Assembly: GCF_011516635.5 (NCBI RefSeq)
Contig: NZ_CP096255.1
Location: 8,133,501-8,197,500 of the forward strand
DNA: 64,000 nucleotides
Direction of reading: 5' to 3'
DNA from: Bradyrhizobium barranii subsp. apii
GTDB lineage: Bacteria > Pseudomonadota > Alphaproteobacteria > Rhizobiales > Xanthobacteraceae
The position numbers and the translations under genes were made by a program. The notes below the pieces were generated by a model, which saw nothing but the letters and a program-made list of their open reading frames with translations, had not been told where the DNA came from and searched no databases. This document shows positions 1 through 8,395 of this stretch, one piece after another (position 1 is the first letter of the stretch; every line of letters begins with the position of its first letter).

Positions 1-202
1 TGTCGACCACGGTGACGATGCGGCCGCGCAGGTTCAGCACGCCCGCGATCTCGCGCGAGGACAGCGGAACCCGGGTGACGCGCTCGGGCATGAACACGTC
101 CTGGACGCGGGAGATCGGCAGGCCGAACAGCTGGCCTCCGATCATCGCGGTGACGTATTCGACCATGGCGCCTTCGCCGATCTGCGTCTTCTTGTTGCTC
201 AT
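1..202 (-). CDS. cheW: CheW chemotaxis coupling protein (partial, cut by window edge)
   Basis: The minus-strand frame starts with ATG at 202 and is still open at base 1, so only the N-terminal 67 residues are visible. They read as a CheW domain: a short leader, then a beta-barrel segment with 'FGLPISRVQDVF', 'ITRVP'-like spacing and 'GVLNLRGRIVTVVD', the conserved CheW core. CheW links CheA to methyl-accepting receptors at the inner membrane. It lies 27 bp downstream of cheA on the same strand, so the two are almost certainly co-transcribed. The rest of the che operon presumably continues left of the window. Confidence 0.93.
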   Translation of the reverse strand, partial: MSNKKTQIGEGAMVEYVTAMIGGQLFGLPISRVQDVFMPERVTRVPLSSREIAGVLNLRGRIVTVVD

Positions 203-229
203 AGCGGTATCTCCTGATCCCCAGTGCCG

Positions 230-3013
230 TTACGCCGCTGCCCGGCTCAGCTCGGAGGCGCCGGCGGCGCCCGCGGTCTGTTCCTTCAGCGCCGCGATCA
301 GACCGGGACGGTCGAACTTGGCGACATAGTCGTGGAAGCCGGCCTGACGGCCGCGCTCGATCGCCGCCGGCGACACCAGCGCGGACAGGCCGATGATCGG
401 CATCGCGCCCAGATTGGTGTCGGAGCGGATCACTTCGGCGAACTCGAACCCGTTCATGTCGGGCATCTCGATGTCGGTCAGGACCACGTCGAAGCTCTGC
501 GCCCGCAGCGCAGCCAGGCCCTCCTGCGCGGTCGGCGCGGTGCGGACGCGGTAGCCGGCCGCCTTCAGCACGGGTGCCAGCATGTTGCGGAAGAAGGCCG
601 AGTCGTCGACCAGCAGCACCGACTGCGAGTGCTGCGACGGCTTCATCTCCTTGCGGGTGAACCAGTCGGCGAACGCCATCGGCAGGAAGTGGCCGACGTC
701 GATCACCTCGGTGGCCTGGCCCTTGATCACGGCCGAGCCGAGAATGCCGGAGGCGGAGCCGCCGACCTCGATATTGAGCCGTTCCTCGACGATGTCGATG
801 ATCTCGTCGACGACGAGGCCCATGGAGCGGCCGTCATCGGCGAACACCAGGATCGGCTGGGCGCCCTGGCTCGCAATGGTGACGCTCTCCATGGCGACGA
901 GCGGCATCAGCTGCTCGCGGTACTGCACCATGTAGCGGCCGTTGCTGAACTCGATCTTGTCGGCCGGGAGCTCTTCCAGACGGGTGACGAGCCCGAGCGG
1001 GACCGCCTTGGGCTGGCTGGAGCCGGCGCGGAAGACGAGCAGCGAGGTGGTCTGCTCGCCACTTCCGATGTGATGCGCGCCATTCTCGTCGCCCATGTCA
1101 TGGGCCGAGGAGCCGGCGGCGCCGAGCGCTTTCGCAATGCCGTTGGGGTCGATGATCATGATGACAGCGCCATCGCCCAGAATGGTGTTGCCGGAGAACA
1201 TGTCGATGTGACGCAGTTTTGTCGACATCGGCTTCACGACGATCTCTTCGGTGTGGAACACGCCGTCGACCACGATGCCAAAGGTCTGGCTGCCGACTTG
1301 CGTGACCACGATAAAGCCGTTCTCGGGATCGGAGGCCGCGCCGTCGTCGATCTTCAAGAGCTTCTTGAGATGGATCAGCGGCAGCAGCTTGTTGCGCAAC
1401 CTGAGGACAGCGGTGTCCTTGATACGCTCGATGCGGTGCTCGCTGTTGGCCCGCGCACGGACGAGCTCGACCACCGAGAGCTGCGGGATCGCGAAGCGGT
1501 CGCCGGCGGCCTCGACGATCAGGGCCGAGACGATGGCCAAGGTCAGCGGGATCTTGATGGTGACGGAGGAACCCTCGCCAGCCACCGACTTGATGTCGAT
1601 GGTGCCGCCGATCTGGTCGATATTGGTGCGCACCACGTCCATGCCGACGCCGCGGCCTGAGACCGAGGTGATGGCGGCCGCGGTGGAGAAGCCCGGCGCG
1701 AAGATGAACTTGTGGATCTGGGCTTCGCTCATCTTCTCGAGCTCGGCCTCGGTGACGAGACCGGAGGAGATCGCCTTGGCCTTGATCCTCTCGGTGTTGA
1801 GGCCGCGGCCGTTGTCGGCGATGCAGATGATGATGTGGCCGCCCTCGTGATAGGCGGACAGGCGGATGGTGCCCTGCTCGCCCTTGCCGGACGCGAGCCG
1901 CTCGGCGGGGGTCTCCAGGCCATGGTCGGCGGAGTTGCGCACCATGTGGGTGAGCGGGTCCTTGATCAGGTCGAGCACCTGGCGGTCGAGCTCGGTGTCG
2001 GCGCCGTGCATCTCCAGCTCGATCTGCTTGCCGAGTTCGGACGAGAGATCGCGGACGATGCGGGGCAGCTTCTGCCAGGCATTGCCGATCGGCTGCATGC
2101 GCGTCTTCATGACGCCTTCCTGCAGCTCGGCGGTGACGTTGGACAGGCGCTGCAACGGCACCTTGAACTCGGTGTCCTCGTTGCGGCGGGAGATCTCCAG
2201 CAGCTGGTTGCGGGTCAAGACCAGCTCGGAGACCATGGTCATCAGATGCTCCAGCGTATCCACGTTGACGCGGATCGACTGGTTGGCGATGCGGTCGCCT
2301 TCGGCGGCGCCCTCGTCGGCCATCGACTTCTTCGGCGCGACCTTTTCCTTGGCCGGCTTCGCAGCTTCCTTGGCGGCGGGCGCGGGAGCTTCAGCAGCCG
2401 GCGCGGGCTCGGCCTTGACGACGGGGGCCGGCGCTTCGATCGCGGTCTCGCGGAAGGCGCGCTCGAGCTCGTCGAGCGAGACTTCGCCCGGACGCAGCGG
2501 GCGCTCCAGGGTCTGGTCGATCAGCGAGCCCTGCGTCATCTCCTTTGCGGGCGCAGGCGCAGCAGCAACAGGGGCTTCAGGCGCCAGTGGCGGAGATTCG
2601 GCGACAGGAGCAGCGGCCCCAGCGGCCATAGCCGCCATGCCCTGCTCGACCATCGCTTCCAGCTTGTCGATGAGATCGCGGTCGGTGCCCTCGGGCTCGG
2701 CTTCGGTCGCCTCGAGGCCGGCGAGGATCTCCTTGATGCGGTCGATCGAGGACAGGATCACCGTCACGGCCTGCCCCGTCACCGGCATGCCGTCGCGGAA
2801 TTTGCCCATCAGCGTCTCGCCGGCATGTGCCAGCGCTTCAAGCCGCGGCAGACCGAGGAAGCCGCACGTGCCCTTGATGGTGTGGACCAGGCGGAAGATG
2901 TTATCCAGGATCTTGGCGTTGTTCGGCTCCTGCTCGAACTTCACCAGCTGATTGTCGACGGTGTCCAGGCTCTCGCTGGTCTCCGTCAAAAACTCCCGCA
3001 ACAGATCATCCAT
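230..3013 (-). CDS. cheA: CheA hybrid chemotaxis histidine kinase with C-terminal receiver
   Basis: A 927-residue protein, much longer than the roughly 650-residue enteric CheA. Domains in order: an HPt domain with phospho-accepting His44 in 'LVHTIKGTCGFLG'; an Ala/Pro/Lys-rich linker around residues 130-235; a dimerisation helix pair; a HATPase domain with the N box 'VRNSADHG' and G boxes 'DNGRGL' and 'GRGVGMDVV'; a CheW-like regulatory domain; and a receiver domain from about residue 795 with 'LLVDDSAFFRN' and phospho-acceptor Asp in 'VVLTDIEMPD'. It phosphorylates CheY/CheB in response to receptors. The fused receiver may act as a phosphate sink or adaptation module. cheW follows 27 bp downstream. 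The ATG at 3013 opens directly on the HPt helix. Confidence 0.96.
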   Translation of the reverse strand: MDDLLREFLTETSESLDTVDNQLVKFEQEPNNAKILDNIFRLVHTIKGTCGFLGLPRLEALAHAGETLMGKFRDGMPVTGQAVTVILSSIDRIKEILAGLEATEAEPEGTDRDLIDKLEAMVEQGMAAMAAGAAAPVAESPPLAPEAPVAAAPAPAKEMTQGSLIDQTLERPLRPGEVSLDELERAFRETAIEAPAPVVKAEPAPAAEAPAPAAKEAAKPAKEKVAPKKSMADEGAAEGDRIANQSIRVNVDTLEHLMTMVSELVLTRNQLLEISRRNEDTEFKVPLQRLSNVTAELQEGVMKTRMQPIGNAWQKLPRIVRDLSSELGKQIELEMHGADTELDRQVLDLIKDPLTHMVRNSADHGLETPAERLASGKGEQGTIRLSAYHEGGHIIICIADNGRGLNTERIKAKAISSGLVTEAELEKMSEAQIHKFIFAPGFSTAAAITSVSGRGVGMDVVRTNIDQIGGTIDIKSVAGEGSSVTIKIPLTLAIVSALIVEAAGDRFAIPQLSVVELVRARANSEHRIERIKDTAVLRLRNKLLPLIHLKKLLKIDDGAASDPENGFIVVTQVGSQTFGIVVDGVFHTEEIVVKPMSTKLRHIDMFSGNTILGDGAVIMIIDPNGIAKALGAAGSSAHDMGDENGAHHIGSGEQTTSLLVFRAGSSQPKAVPLGLVTRLEELPADKIEFSNGRYMVQYREQLMPLVAMESVTIASQGAQPILVFADDGRSMGLVVDEIIDIVEERLNIEVGGSASGILGSAVIKGQATEVIDVGHFLPMAFADWFTRKEMKPSQHSQSVLLVDDSAFFRNMLAPVLKAAGYRVRTAPTAQEGLAALRAQSFDVVLTDIEMPDMNGFEFAEVIRSDTNLGAMPIIGLSALVSPAAIERGRQAGFHDYVAKFDRPGLIAALKEQTAGAAGASELSRAAA

Positions 3014-3208
3014 GAAAACAGGCCTTCATACAGGGAGGGCGCGCACGACTTGTGATGCGCCATTTCGGAATGGGGCCAGCTTCACCGCAAAGCGTTTAAT
3101 AATGGTTGAGTATGTGCAAAAGAACGGAACCAACAAAGAGATAAGGCGCTCCGGACAAGCCGAAGCGCCTCGTAAAGATTCGATTAACGTTTGAGGGCGG
3201 CGGCGCGC

Positions 3209-3862
3209 TTACGACGCGGTAACGGTGATGGCTTCGCCTTCGTGCGCGAGCCTCACGGTGAGCCCGCAAGCCTCTGCCAACAGCCGCGTATAATAAGGCT
3301 GGATCGCGTGCGCATCCGCGGCCGGGCCGCGCTCCCCGCTCAGGAGCTCGGAGATGTTCTGCGGCAGGCGCGCATTATGACCGGTCGCGGTGACGCGGAA
3401 GCTCATGGTCTCGCCGTCACCGATCGGGTCGATCGTCAGCATGCCGCCGCGCGGGATCGTGTGCTGGGAAACAACCAGCATATTGAGCAGCAGCTTGACG
3501 CGATTCTTCGGCAGCAGGAGCCGCGGCAGATTCCAGGTGATCGAGCACTTGCCGTCCTCGATGTGGCCGCGCGCCATGGTCTGGGCGTCGCCGAGGTCGA
3601 TCTGCGCGCCGGACGAGCCGGCCGCGCCGAAGGCCAGGCGACAGAACTGGAGGCGGGCGGAGGCGGTTTTCGCGCTCTTGCGGATCAAATCGAGCGCGAA
3701 CTCGCGATCCTCGGGCTTGGGATCGTCGTCGAGCACTTCGAGCCCATTGACGATGGCGCCGACAGGGCTGATGAGATCGTGGCAGACCCGCGAGCACAGG
3801 AGCGCGGCGAGTTCGAGCGCATCTGGAGCGGTAGCGGTACCGGGTGACGAAGCGTCAGACAT
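3209..3862 (-). CDS. chpT: ChpT-like histidine phosphotransferase
   Basis: A 217-residue protein of the ChpT family. In alphaproteobacteria ChpT relays phosphate from the hybrid kinase CckA to CtrA and CpdR, controlling the cell cycle and motility. His28 in 'SRVCHDLISPVGAIVNGLEVL' is the expected phospho-site. The C-terminal half is a degenerate HATPase-like domain lacking clear ATP-binding boxes, as is usual for ChpT. The frame is open well upstream, but the start at 3862 is preferred because the family homology begins there and the extension runs antisense into the next gene. It sits upstream of cheA on the same strand with a gap of about 195 bp. Confidence 0.88.
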   Translation of the reverse strand: MSDASSPGTATAPDALELAALLCSRVCHDLISPVGAIVNGLEVLDDDPKPEDREFALDLIRKSAKTASARLQFCRLAFGAAGSSGAQIDLGDAQTMARGHIEDGKCSITWNLPRLLLPKNRVKLLLNMLVVSQHTIPRGGMLTIDPIGDGETMSFRVTATGHNARLPQNISELLSGERGPAADAHAIQPYYTRLLAEACGLTVRLAHEGEAITVTAS

Positions 3863-4033
3863 AAAGGGTTCCTGGAATTGCACGGCGCGGACGCGGCGAA
3901 TCACGCATGCTTGACGAATGCCGCAGGTTCTAACATTCGCAAGCCCGTGGCAGCTAGCTTGCGATCGGTTCGAAGCGGCCCTAAAGCCGCGGCGAATCAG
4001 TCGAGTAGGGATGGAATTGCCGATGAATGAGGC

Positions 4034-4864
4034 ATGCAGGTGAAGCGGATCATCGACGGCCCGGCCGCCTCCCACCTCATGGAGCCGCTTACCGCGCTGG
4101 TGGTGAAGGCGGGCGAAGCGATTCTCGCTGTCAACCGCGCGGCGATGCGGGTCGACGGCAAGCAGGACGGCTCGCCGGTCACCGAGGCCGATCTCGCCGC
4201 CGACCGCATCATCGCTGACGGCCTGGCGCAGCTTGCGGCCGACGTGCCGACGCTGTCGGAAGAGCGGACCCAGCTCGCCTCGCCGCCATTCCGCGACAGC
4301 TTCTTCCTGATCGACCCGCTCGACGGCACCAAGGAGTTCGTCGCCGGCCGCGACGAGTTCACCGTCAACCTCGCCCTCGTGACCGAAGGCGTGCCGCTGC
4401 TGGGAATCGTAGCCGCGCCCGCGCTCGGCCTGCTCTGGCGCGGCATCGTCGGCCGCGGCGCCGAGCGCGTCAGGTTCGACGGCACGAGCATCGGTGCTGC
4501 CGAACCGGTCCGCACCCGCACGCTGCCGACGCAGGGCGAGCCCTGGATCGCGGCGGTGAGCCGTTCCCATGGCGACCTCAGAAGCGAGGCGTTCATCGAC
4601 GGCCGGCCCAATGCGGTCAGGAAGACGGTCGGCTCGGCGGTGAAATTCGGCCGGATCGCGGAGGGCAGTGCCGACATCTATCCCCGCTTCGGACCCACTT
4701 GCGAATGGGATGTCGGGGCAGGCTGCGCGGTCGTGACGGCGGCCGGCGGCAAGGTCACCGACGGCAAGGGTGGCGAGCTCCGATTCGGCCAGCGCGGCGA
4801 CACCGGCTTCATTATCCCGGAGTTCATCGCCTGGGGCGATTCGCGGGCGGCAGACTGCTACTGA
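4034..4864 (+). CDS. cysQ: 3'(2'),5'-bisphosphate nucleotidase CysQ-like (inositol monophosphatase family)
   Basis: A 276-residue protein of the Mg-dependent, Li-sensitive phosphatase superfamily. The metal site is visible: Glu in 'LSEE' (75-78), 'DPLDGTKEF' (94-102) and 'EWDVGAG' (224-230). CysQ hydrolyses 3'-phosphoadenosine 5'-phosphate, a by-product of sulfate assimilation and sulfotransferases. The DPLDGTKEF form (Lys-Glu after Gly-Thr) is typical of CysQ, whereas inositol monophosphatases usually have DGTxNF. The gene is divergent from chpT across about 170 bp, and its last 7 bases overlap the end of the convergent YHS gene. Confidence 0.87.
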   Translation: MQVKRIIDGPAASHLMEPLTALVVKAGEAILAVNRAAMRVDGKQDGSPVTEADLAADRIIADGLAQLAADVPTLSEERTQLASPPFRDSFFLIDPLDGTKEFVAGRDEFTVNLALVTEGVPLLGIVAAPALGLLWRGIVGRGAERVRFDGTSIGAAEPVRTRTLPTQGEPWIAAVSRSHGDLRSEAFIDGRPNAVRKTVGSAVKFGRIAEGSADIYPRFGPTCEWDVGAGCAVVTAAGGKVTDGKGGELRFGQRGDTGFIIPEFIAWGDSRAADCY

Positions 4865-5391
4865 CTGAGCTGTTCCTGAAGCGCCGGCCAGCGCTTGCGT
4901 ACCTCATAGAGGAAGCGCTCCGGGTCGGCGGCGAAGGCATCGCGGTTGGCCTCCCGGCTGAACAGATAGAGCCGCTGCGCCGAAATCACGTAGAAGCGGG
5001 GATTGGCGGCGACGGCGACGCCGCGGGCGATGTCGGCCGGATCGTAGCCGCCGAACTGCGGTCCATAGATCTCGGGATGGGCCAGGAAGGACGCCCGGTT
5101 GCCCTCGTTGCGGAAACGCCAGACCGCGCCCCAGAGGTTCGCCTCGAACTCGGCCGTCCCCTGCACGGCCGCGCCATCGACGAAATAGGCGACGGGGTCG
5201 AAACCCTCGATCGCGACGCCGCTGAAGCGGTTGACGACGATCCGCTCGGTGGTGGCAGCCTCGGCCGGCAAACCTGCGCAAGCGATCCAAATGCCGGCCA
5301 GCAGGCAGACCAGAAAGCGGATCAAGGCGATTCCGGGGCGCAAAGGGCTATCTTCCTGCCGTTGTGCCGTCATAGTTGCTGCGGATAACAT
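4858..5391 (-). CDS. Secreted YHS-domain protein
   Basis: A 177-residue protein. After a short charged stretch there is a hydrophobic segment (about residues 19-45, ending 'AGLPAEAAT') that looks like a signal peptide. A YHS-like core follows: 'GVAIEGFDPVAYFVDGAAVQG' is split by the typical DPVAYF motif, then 'WRFRNEGNRASFLAHPEIYGPQFGGYDP'. YHS domains are small folds found in metal-ATPases and phenol hydroxylases and are often secreted alone; their ligand is not established. The gene converges on cysQ with a 7-bp overlap of the 3' ends. The start may be the ATG at 5391 or 5373. Confidence 0.78.
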   Translation of the reverse strand: MLSAATMTAQRQEDSPLRPGIALIRFLVCLLAGIWIACAGLPAEAATTERIVVNRFSGVAIEGFDPVAYFVDGAAVQGTAEFEANLWGAVWRFRNEGNRASFLAHPEIYGPQFGGYDPADIARGVAVAANPRFYVISAQRLYLFSREANRDAFAADPERFLYEVRKRWPALQEQLSQ

Positions 5392-5482
5392 CCGAGTCGA
5401 GGGGACATCCGGCGCAACCTAGAGCCGTGCCTGTTGGCGTCAGGTTAAGGAAGCGGCGGGATTCGATACCAGGGGTTCTTTT

Positions 5483-6088
5483 ATGACTTTCGCATCACGC
5501 CTTGCTGCGGTCGCGCTTGCCGCGCTGGTCGGCTGGATCGTCCCGGCCTCCGCCCAGCAGCCGCCGCCGCCCAATTTGCCGCCGCCGCAGCGGAGCCCGT
5601 CACCCAGCACCTATGGGCCGGACGAACTCGTGACCACCGGCCACCGCTTCTTCGGCAACGTCTCGCGCGGGCTCGCCTCGATCATCGAGAAGGCCGTCAG
5701 CCAGTGGGGCCTGCCCAACGGCTATATCCTGGGTGAGGAAGGGTCCGGCGCCTTCGTTGCCGGCCTGCGCTACGGCGAAGGCACGCTCTACACCAAGAAC
5801 GCCGGCGACCTGCGTGTCTATTGGCAGGGCCCCTCGCTCGGCTTCGACTGGGGCGGCGACGGCGCGCGCACCATGACGCTGGTCTATAACCTGCCCGCCA
5901 CCAACGCGATCTACCAGCGCTTCGCCGGCATCGACGGCTCGGCCTATATCATCGGCGGCTTCGGCATGACGGCGCTCACCGCCAACAACATCGTGCTGGT
6001 GCCGATCCGCTCGGGCCTCGGGCTACGGCTGGGCGCCAATATCGGCTATTTGAAATTCACCCCGCGCGCGACCTGGAACCCGTTCTAA
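5483..6088 (+). CDS. eipA: EipA family (DUF1134) periplasmic envelope-integrity protein
   Basis: A 201-residue protein with a signal peptide (residues 1-24, cleavage after 'ASA') and a Pro/Gln-rich stretch, then the DUF1134 domain with 'GHRFFGNVSRGLASIIEKA' and the Gly-rich beta segments 'SLGFDWGGDGAR' and 'GLRLGANIGYLKFTPRATWNPF' at the C terminus. The family is known as EipA in Brucella, a periplasmic beta-barrel-like protein needed for envelope integrity, and is widely conserved in alphaproteobacteria. The gene stands alone and is followed by a palindromic repeat that could end transcription. Family assignment is from motif memory. Confidence 0.8.
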   Translation: MTFASRLAAVALAALVGWIVPASAQQPPPPNLPPPQRSPSPSTYGPDELVTTGHRFFGNVSRGLASIIEKAVSQWGLPNGYILGEEGSGAFVAGLRYGEGTLYTKNAGDLRVYWQGPSLGFDWGGDGARTMTLVYNLPATNAIYQRFAGIDGSAYIIGGFGMTALTANNIVLVPIRSGLGLRLGANIGYLKFTPRATWNPF

Positions 6089-6116
6089 AGCGCGATCGCG
6101 CTCCAGACTGTTGTTT

Positions 6117-6186
6117 GAGCATGATCTTTCCGGAGAGCCGCTGCGCACTTTGCGCTGACGCGGCCCTTCGGGCCCGGATCATGCTC
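6117..6186. repeat. Palindromic intergenic repeat (GAGCATGATC type)
   Basis: GAGCATGATC at 6117-6126 is matched by its exact complement at 6177-6186, with a shorter GC-rich stem (GGCCCTTCGGGCCC) inside. The whole element can fold as a hairpin of about 70 nt just after the eipA stop codon. Such short palindromes are dispersed in many rhizobial genomes and may double as transcription terminators. Confidence 0.75.
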
Positions 6187-6308
6187 TAGGGCTCCCTCCT
6201 CGGGTCCGATTCCGGATTCACGTTAACAACAGGGCGGGGCTGGCTTTTTGCCGGCCCGCCATGCATTGTCTTTGGTAAATTTTTCCTTGCTTTCGGAGTT
6301 CTGGCCCC

Positions 6309-7607
6309 ATGGTCGAACCGATCATGTACCTGGCGATCGGCTTCCTGCTCTCGATGCTGTGCGGGCTTGCCATCGTGCCGCTGGTGCATAACCGCGCGGT
6401 CCGCCTGACCACGCGCCGGCTCGAGGCCGCCACGCCCCTGTCGATGGCCGAGATCCAGGCCGACAAGGACCAGCTCCGCGCCGAATTCGCCATGTCGGCG
6501 CGGCGGCTCGAGATGAGCGTCGACCAGCTCAAGAACAAGACCACGAGCCAGCTCGCCGAGCTCGGCAAGAAGAGCGACGCCATCAACCGCATGAAGATCG
6601 AGCTCGGCGAGAAGAACGCCACGATCTTCGCGCTGGAGGCGCGCGAGAAGGCGGTGAAGGAGCAGCTCCGCGCCACCGAAGAGGAATTCAGCGCCAAGAC
6701 CGAGGCCCTGCGCGCCGCCGAGAATGCGCTGACCGACAAGCAGGGCGAGCTCGCAAAAATTAATTCCGAGCTGTCCGACCGCTCGATGATGGCGGAGAGC
6801 CGGCAGGTCGAGCTGGTCGCGGTGCGCGCGCAGATCGAGAACTTGAAAAATCGCGTCGGCGACGCCGAGAAGGAATTTGCCGCCACGCAGGCGCGGTTGA
6901 CGCAGGAGCGGACCGAATCCGAGACCGCCTCCCGCGAGCTCGGCGATGCGCGCGGCCGTGTCGAGAATCTGAGCCAACGCGTCACCGAGCTCGATCGCCA
7001 GCTGATCGTGCAGGTGAAAGAGGCCGAGATGCTGTCGGGCCGCGTCGCCGATCTCGAAGGCCGCCTCGCCACGCAGGGCAAGCTGCTCGCCGAGCGCGAC
7101 TACGAGAACAACCAGCTCCGCCAGGCCAATGAGGGCAATGATCGCACCATCAAGGAGCTGCGCGTCGAGATCGCCGGCTTGAGCGGCGGCAAGTCGTCGG
7201 CGGCGTTCGAATCGCTCCGCGCGGAAAAGACCGCGCTGGAGGAGCAGCTGCGCACCGCGCGCGACGAGCGCGCCAAGCTCCAGCGCGACATCAACGCGAT
7301 CCAGCAGCAGGCGGAGAGTTCCTGGGCGACCGAGCGCATGGAGAATGCGCTGCTGCGCGAACGCATCAACGACATCGCGGCCGAGGTCGCCAAGCTCGCG
7401 ATGCAGCTCGAAGGCCCGAACTCGCCGATCGAGGCGCTGCTGGCGGCCGAGGCCGGCCAGCCCCCGAAACCGGCGCCCCGCCCGGCCAATGACGCCGCCG
7501 GCAATGGCGCGGCCGCAATCACCCTGCCCGAGGGCGGCGGAACGCTCGCCGAGCGCATCCGCGCGCTGCAGGCCCACGCCTCCCGCGCCCGCCAGCAGGG
7601 CGCATAA
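6309..7607 (+). CDS. Membrane-anchored coiled-coil protein of unknown function
   Basis: A 432-residue protein. Residues 3-25 form one hydrophobic membrane segment, followed by a basic stretch (HNRAVRLTTRRLE). From about residue 45 to 370 the sequence is a nearly continuous heptad-rich coiled coil (repeated E/K/Q/R/L/A, few Pro or Gly). The C-terminal tail is Pro/Ala-rich. No enzymatic motif is visible. The overall plan resembles cytoskeletal or envelope scaffold proteins with a single N-terminal anchor, but I do not recognise a named family. It is the last core gene before tRNA-Val. Confidence 0.85.
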   Translation: MVEPIMYLAIGFLLSMLCGLAIVPLVHNRAVRLTTRRLEAATPLSMAEIQADKDQLRAEFAMSARRLEMSVDQLKNKTTSQLAELGKKSDAINRMKIELGEKNATIFALEAREKAVKEQLRATEEEFSAKTEALRAAENALTDKQGELAKINSELSDRSMMAESRQVELVAVRAQIENLKNRVGDAEKEFAATQARLTQERTESETASRELGDARGRVENLSQRVTELDRQLIVQVKEAEMLSGRVADLEGRLATQGKLLAERDYENNQLRQANEGNDRTIKELRVEIAGLSGGKSSAAFESLRAEKTALEEQLRTARDERAKLQRDINAIQQQAESSWATERMENALLRERINDIAAEVAKLAMQLEGPNSPIEALLAAEAGQPPKPAPRPANDAAGNGAAAITLPEGGGTLAERIRALQAHASRARQQGA

Positions 7608-7681
7608 GCCGCCCAAACCACGGTTTCGCCTGCGATTGCGTGATTGACGGAAGGTTTTCCGGCCTCGAGGCGCCTGGAAAC

Positions 7682-7710
7682 TTGACACCTTTGGCCCGCA
7701 CTTCTAAATC
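7682..7710 (+). promoter_or_regulatory. Sigma-70-type promoter of tRNA-Val
   Basis: A perfect TTGACA -35 box at 7682-7687 is followed after 17 bp by TAAATC at 7705-7710, a weaker -10. The predicted start near 7717 leaves a leader of about 48 nt before the tRNA. The exact -35 and the optimal spacing are seen directly; activity is inferred. Confidence 0.6.
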
Positions 7711-7764
7711 GCGGGCTCCGATGTGCCGGCCGGCCGAAAGTCCGGCCGTCGGCATGATGGTCCC

Positions 7765-7839
7765 GGGCGCATAGCTCAGCGGGAGAGCGTTCCCTTCACA
7801 CGGGAGAGGTCCAAGGTTCGATCCCTTGTGCGCCCACCA
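7765..7839 (+). tRNA. tRNA-Val (anticodon CAC)
   Basis: The cloverleaf folds completely. The acceptor stem pairs GGGCGCA with TGCGCCC (7829-7835), and the D arm GCTC/GAGC is intact. The anticodon stem TTCCC/GGGAG has one T-G pair and loop TTCACAC, giving anticodon CAC (reads GTG, valine). The T arm CAAGG-TTCGATC-CCTTG is perfect. The discriminator base A is followed by an encoded CCA (7837-7839). The 3' end is imperfectly copied at 8062-8108 and, more weakly, at 23238-23261, as expected for an integration target. Confidence 0.96.
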
Positions 7840-8395
7840 TCCATCTTCCTGAACCCTCCAGATTGCGGACCATCGTCGACGCCTCGCGGCGCTCGTGGAC
7901 CGGCTCAATCAAAAATGTCGAAAACAACCCCATGCACAGTAGCCGGCGTCAGTCGGATCAATGGGTTACGCATTTTCCGAATTTCGATTGACGCGTCGGG
8001 CAAAACACCGGCATGATGGCATCATCCAAGGAGAGGCCCGCACCACCGAGCGACTAGCCCGCCTTGACACGCGAGAGGCCCATGCTTCGACCCATGTGCG
8101 CCCACCATTGATCCTAGATTTCAAGAGTCGCTGAAAGCTCCCTTGCGAGGCATGCGAACGTCCGCTTTGCCAAAAGCGGTCATTCACCCGAGGTCGGCTT
8201 TTGACCCAAAGCGGACACGCCGACCTCGGTCATCGCAGTAAGCTGGGTTGGAGCTATCCTATTCACAGAACCTCGAGGACTATCATCTTTCGGTGGTCTT
8301 TGCGGGACAGGCGACTGGGACGTACATCGATATCGGCGCAGGGGCATCCGGTAGCTGAGCTGTGCTTCGGAAGCTGGTAGCGGCGCAACCGCGCT
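7840..8395. other. Intergenic region after the tRNA; no gene, tRNA-derived debris
   Basis: There is no convincing coding frame here. It holds a degraded tRNA-Val 3' end (8062-8108) and a short repeat GCATGATGG at 8011 that also occurs just before the tRNA (7752). Near 8159-8215, copies of GTCCGCTTTG and its complement CAAAGCGGAC form an interrupted palindrome; the same motif recurs at about 14167. This is the pattern of an insertion-prone junction. Confidence 0.6.
8062..8108 (+). pseudogene. Degenerate copy of the tRNA-Val 3' half
   Basis: These 47 bases align with 7793-7840 of the intact tRNA with about six mismatches and one missing base. The last 13 bases, through the CCA and the next T, are identical. 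The anticodon is altered and the T stem is broken, so it cannot be a working tRNA. It may be an old attachment site left by an integration event, or a decayed tandem duplicate. Confidence 0.65.

Noticed and set aside
224..1660. Long plus-strand open frame antisense to cheA
   Set aside because: High GC removes stop codons on the opposite strand; the translation is low-complexity Arg/Ala/Asp-rich with no domain, while cheA is unmistakable on the minus strand.
3863..4570. Upstream extension of the chpT frame
   Set aside because: The extension runs antisense through cysQ; ChpT homology and the normal size begin at 3862.
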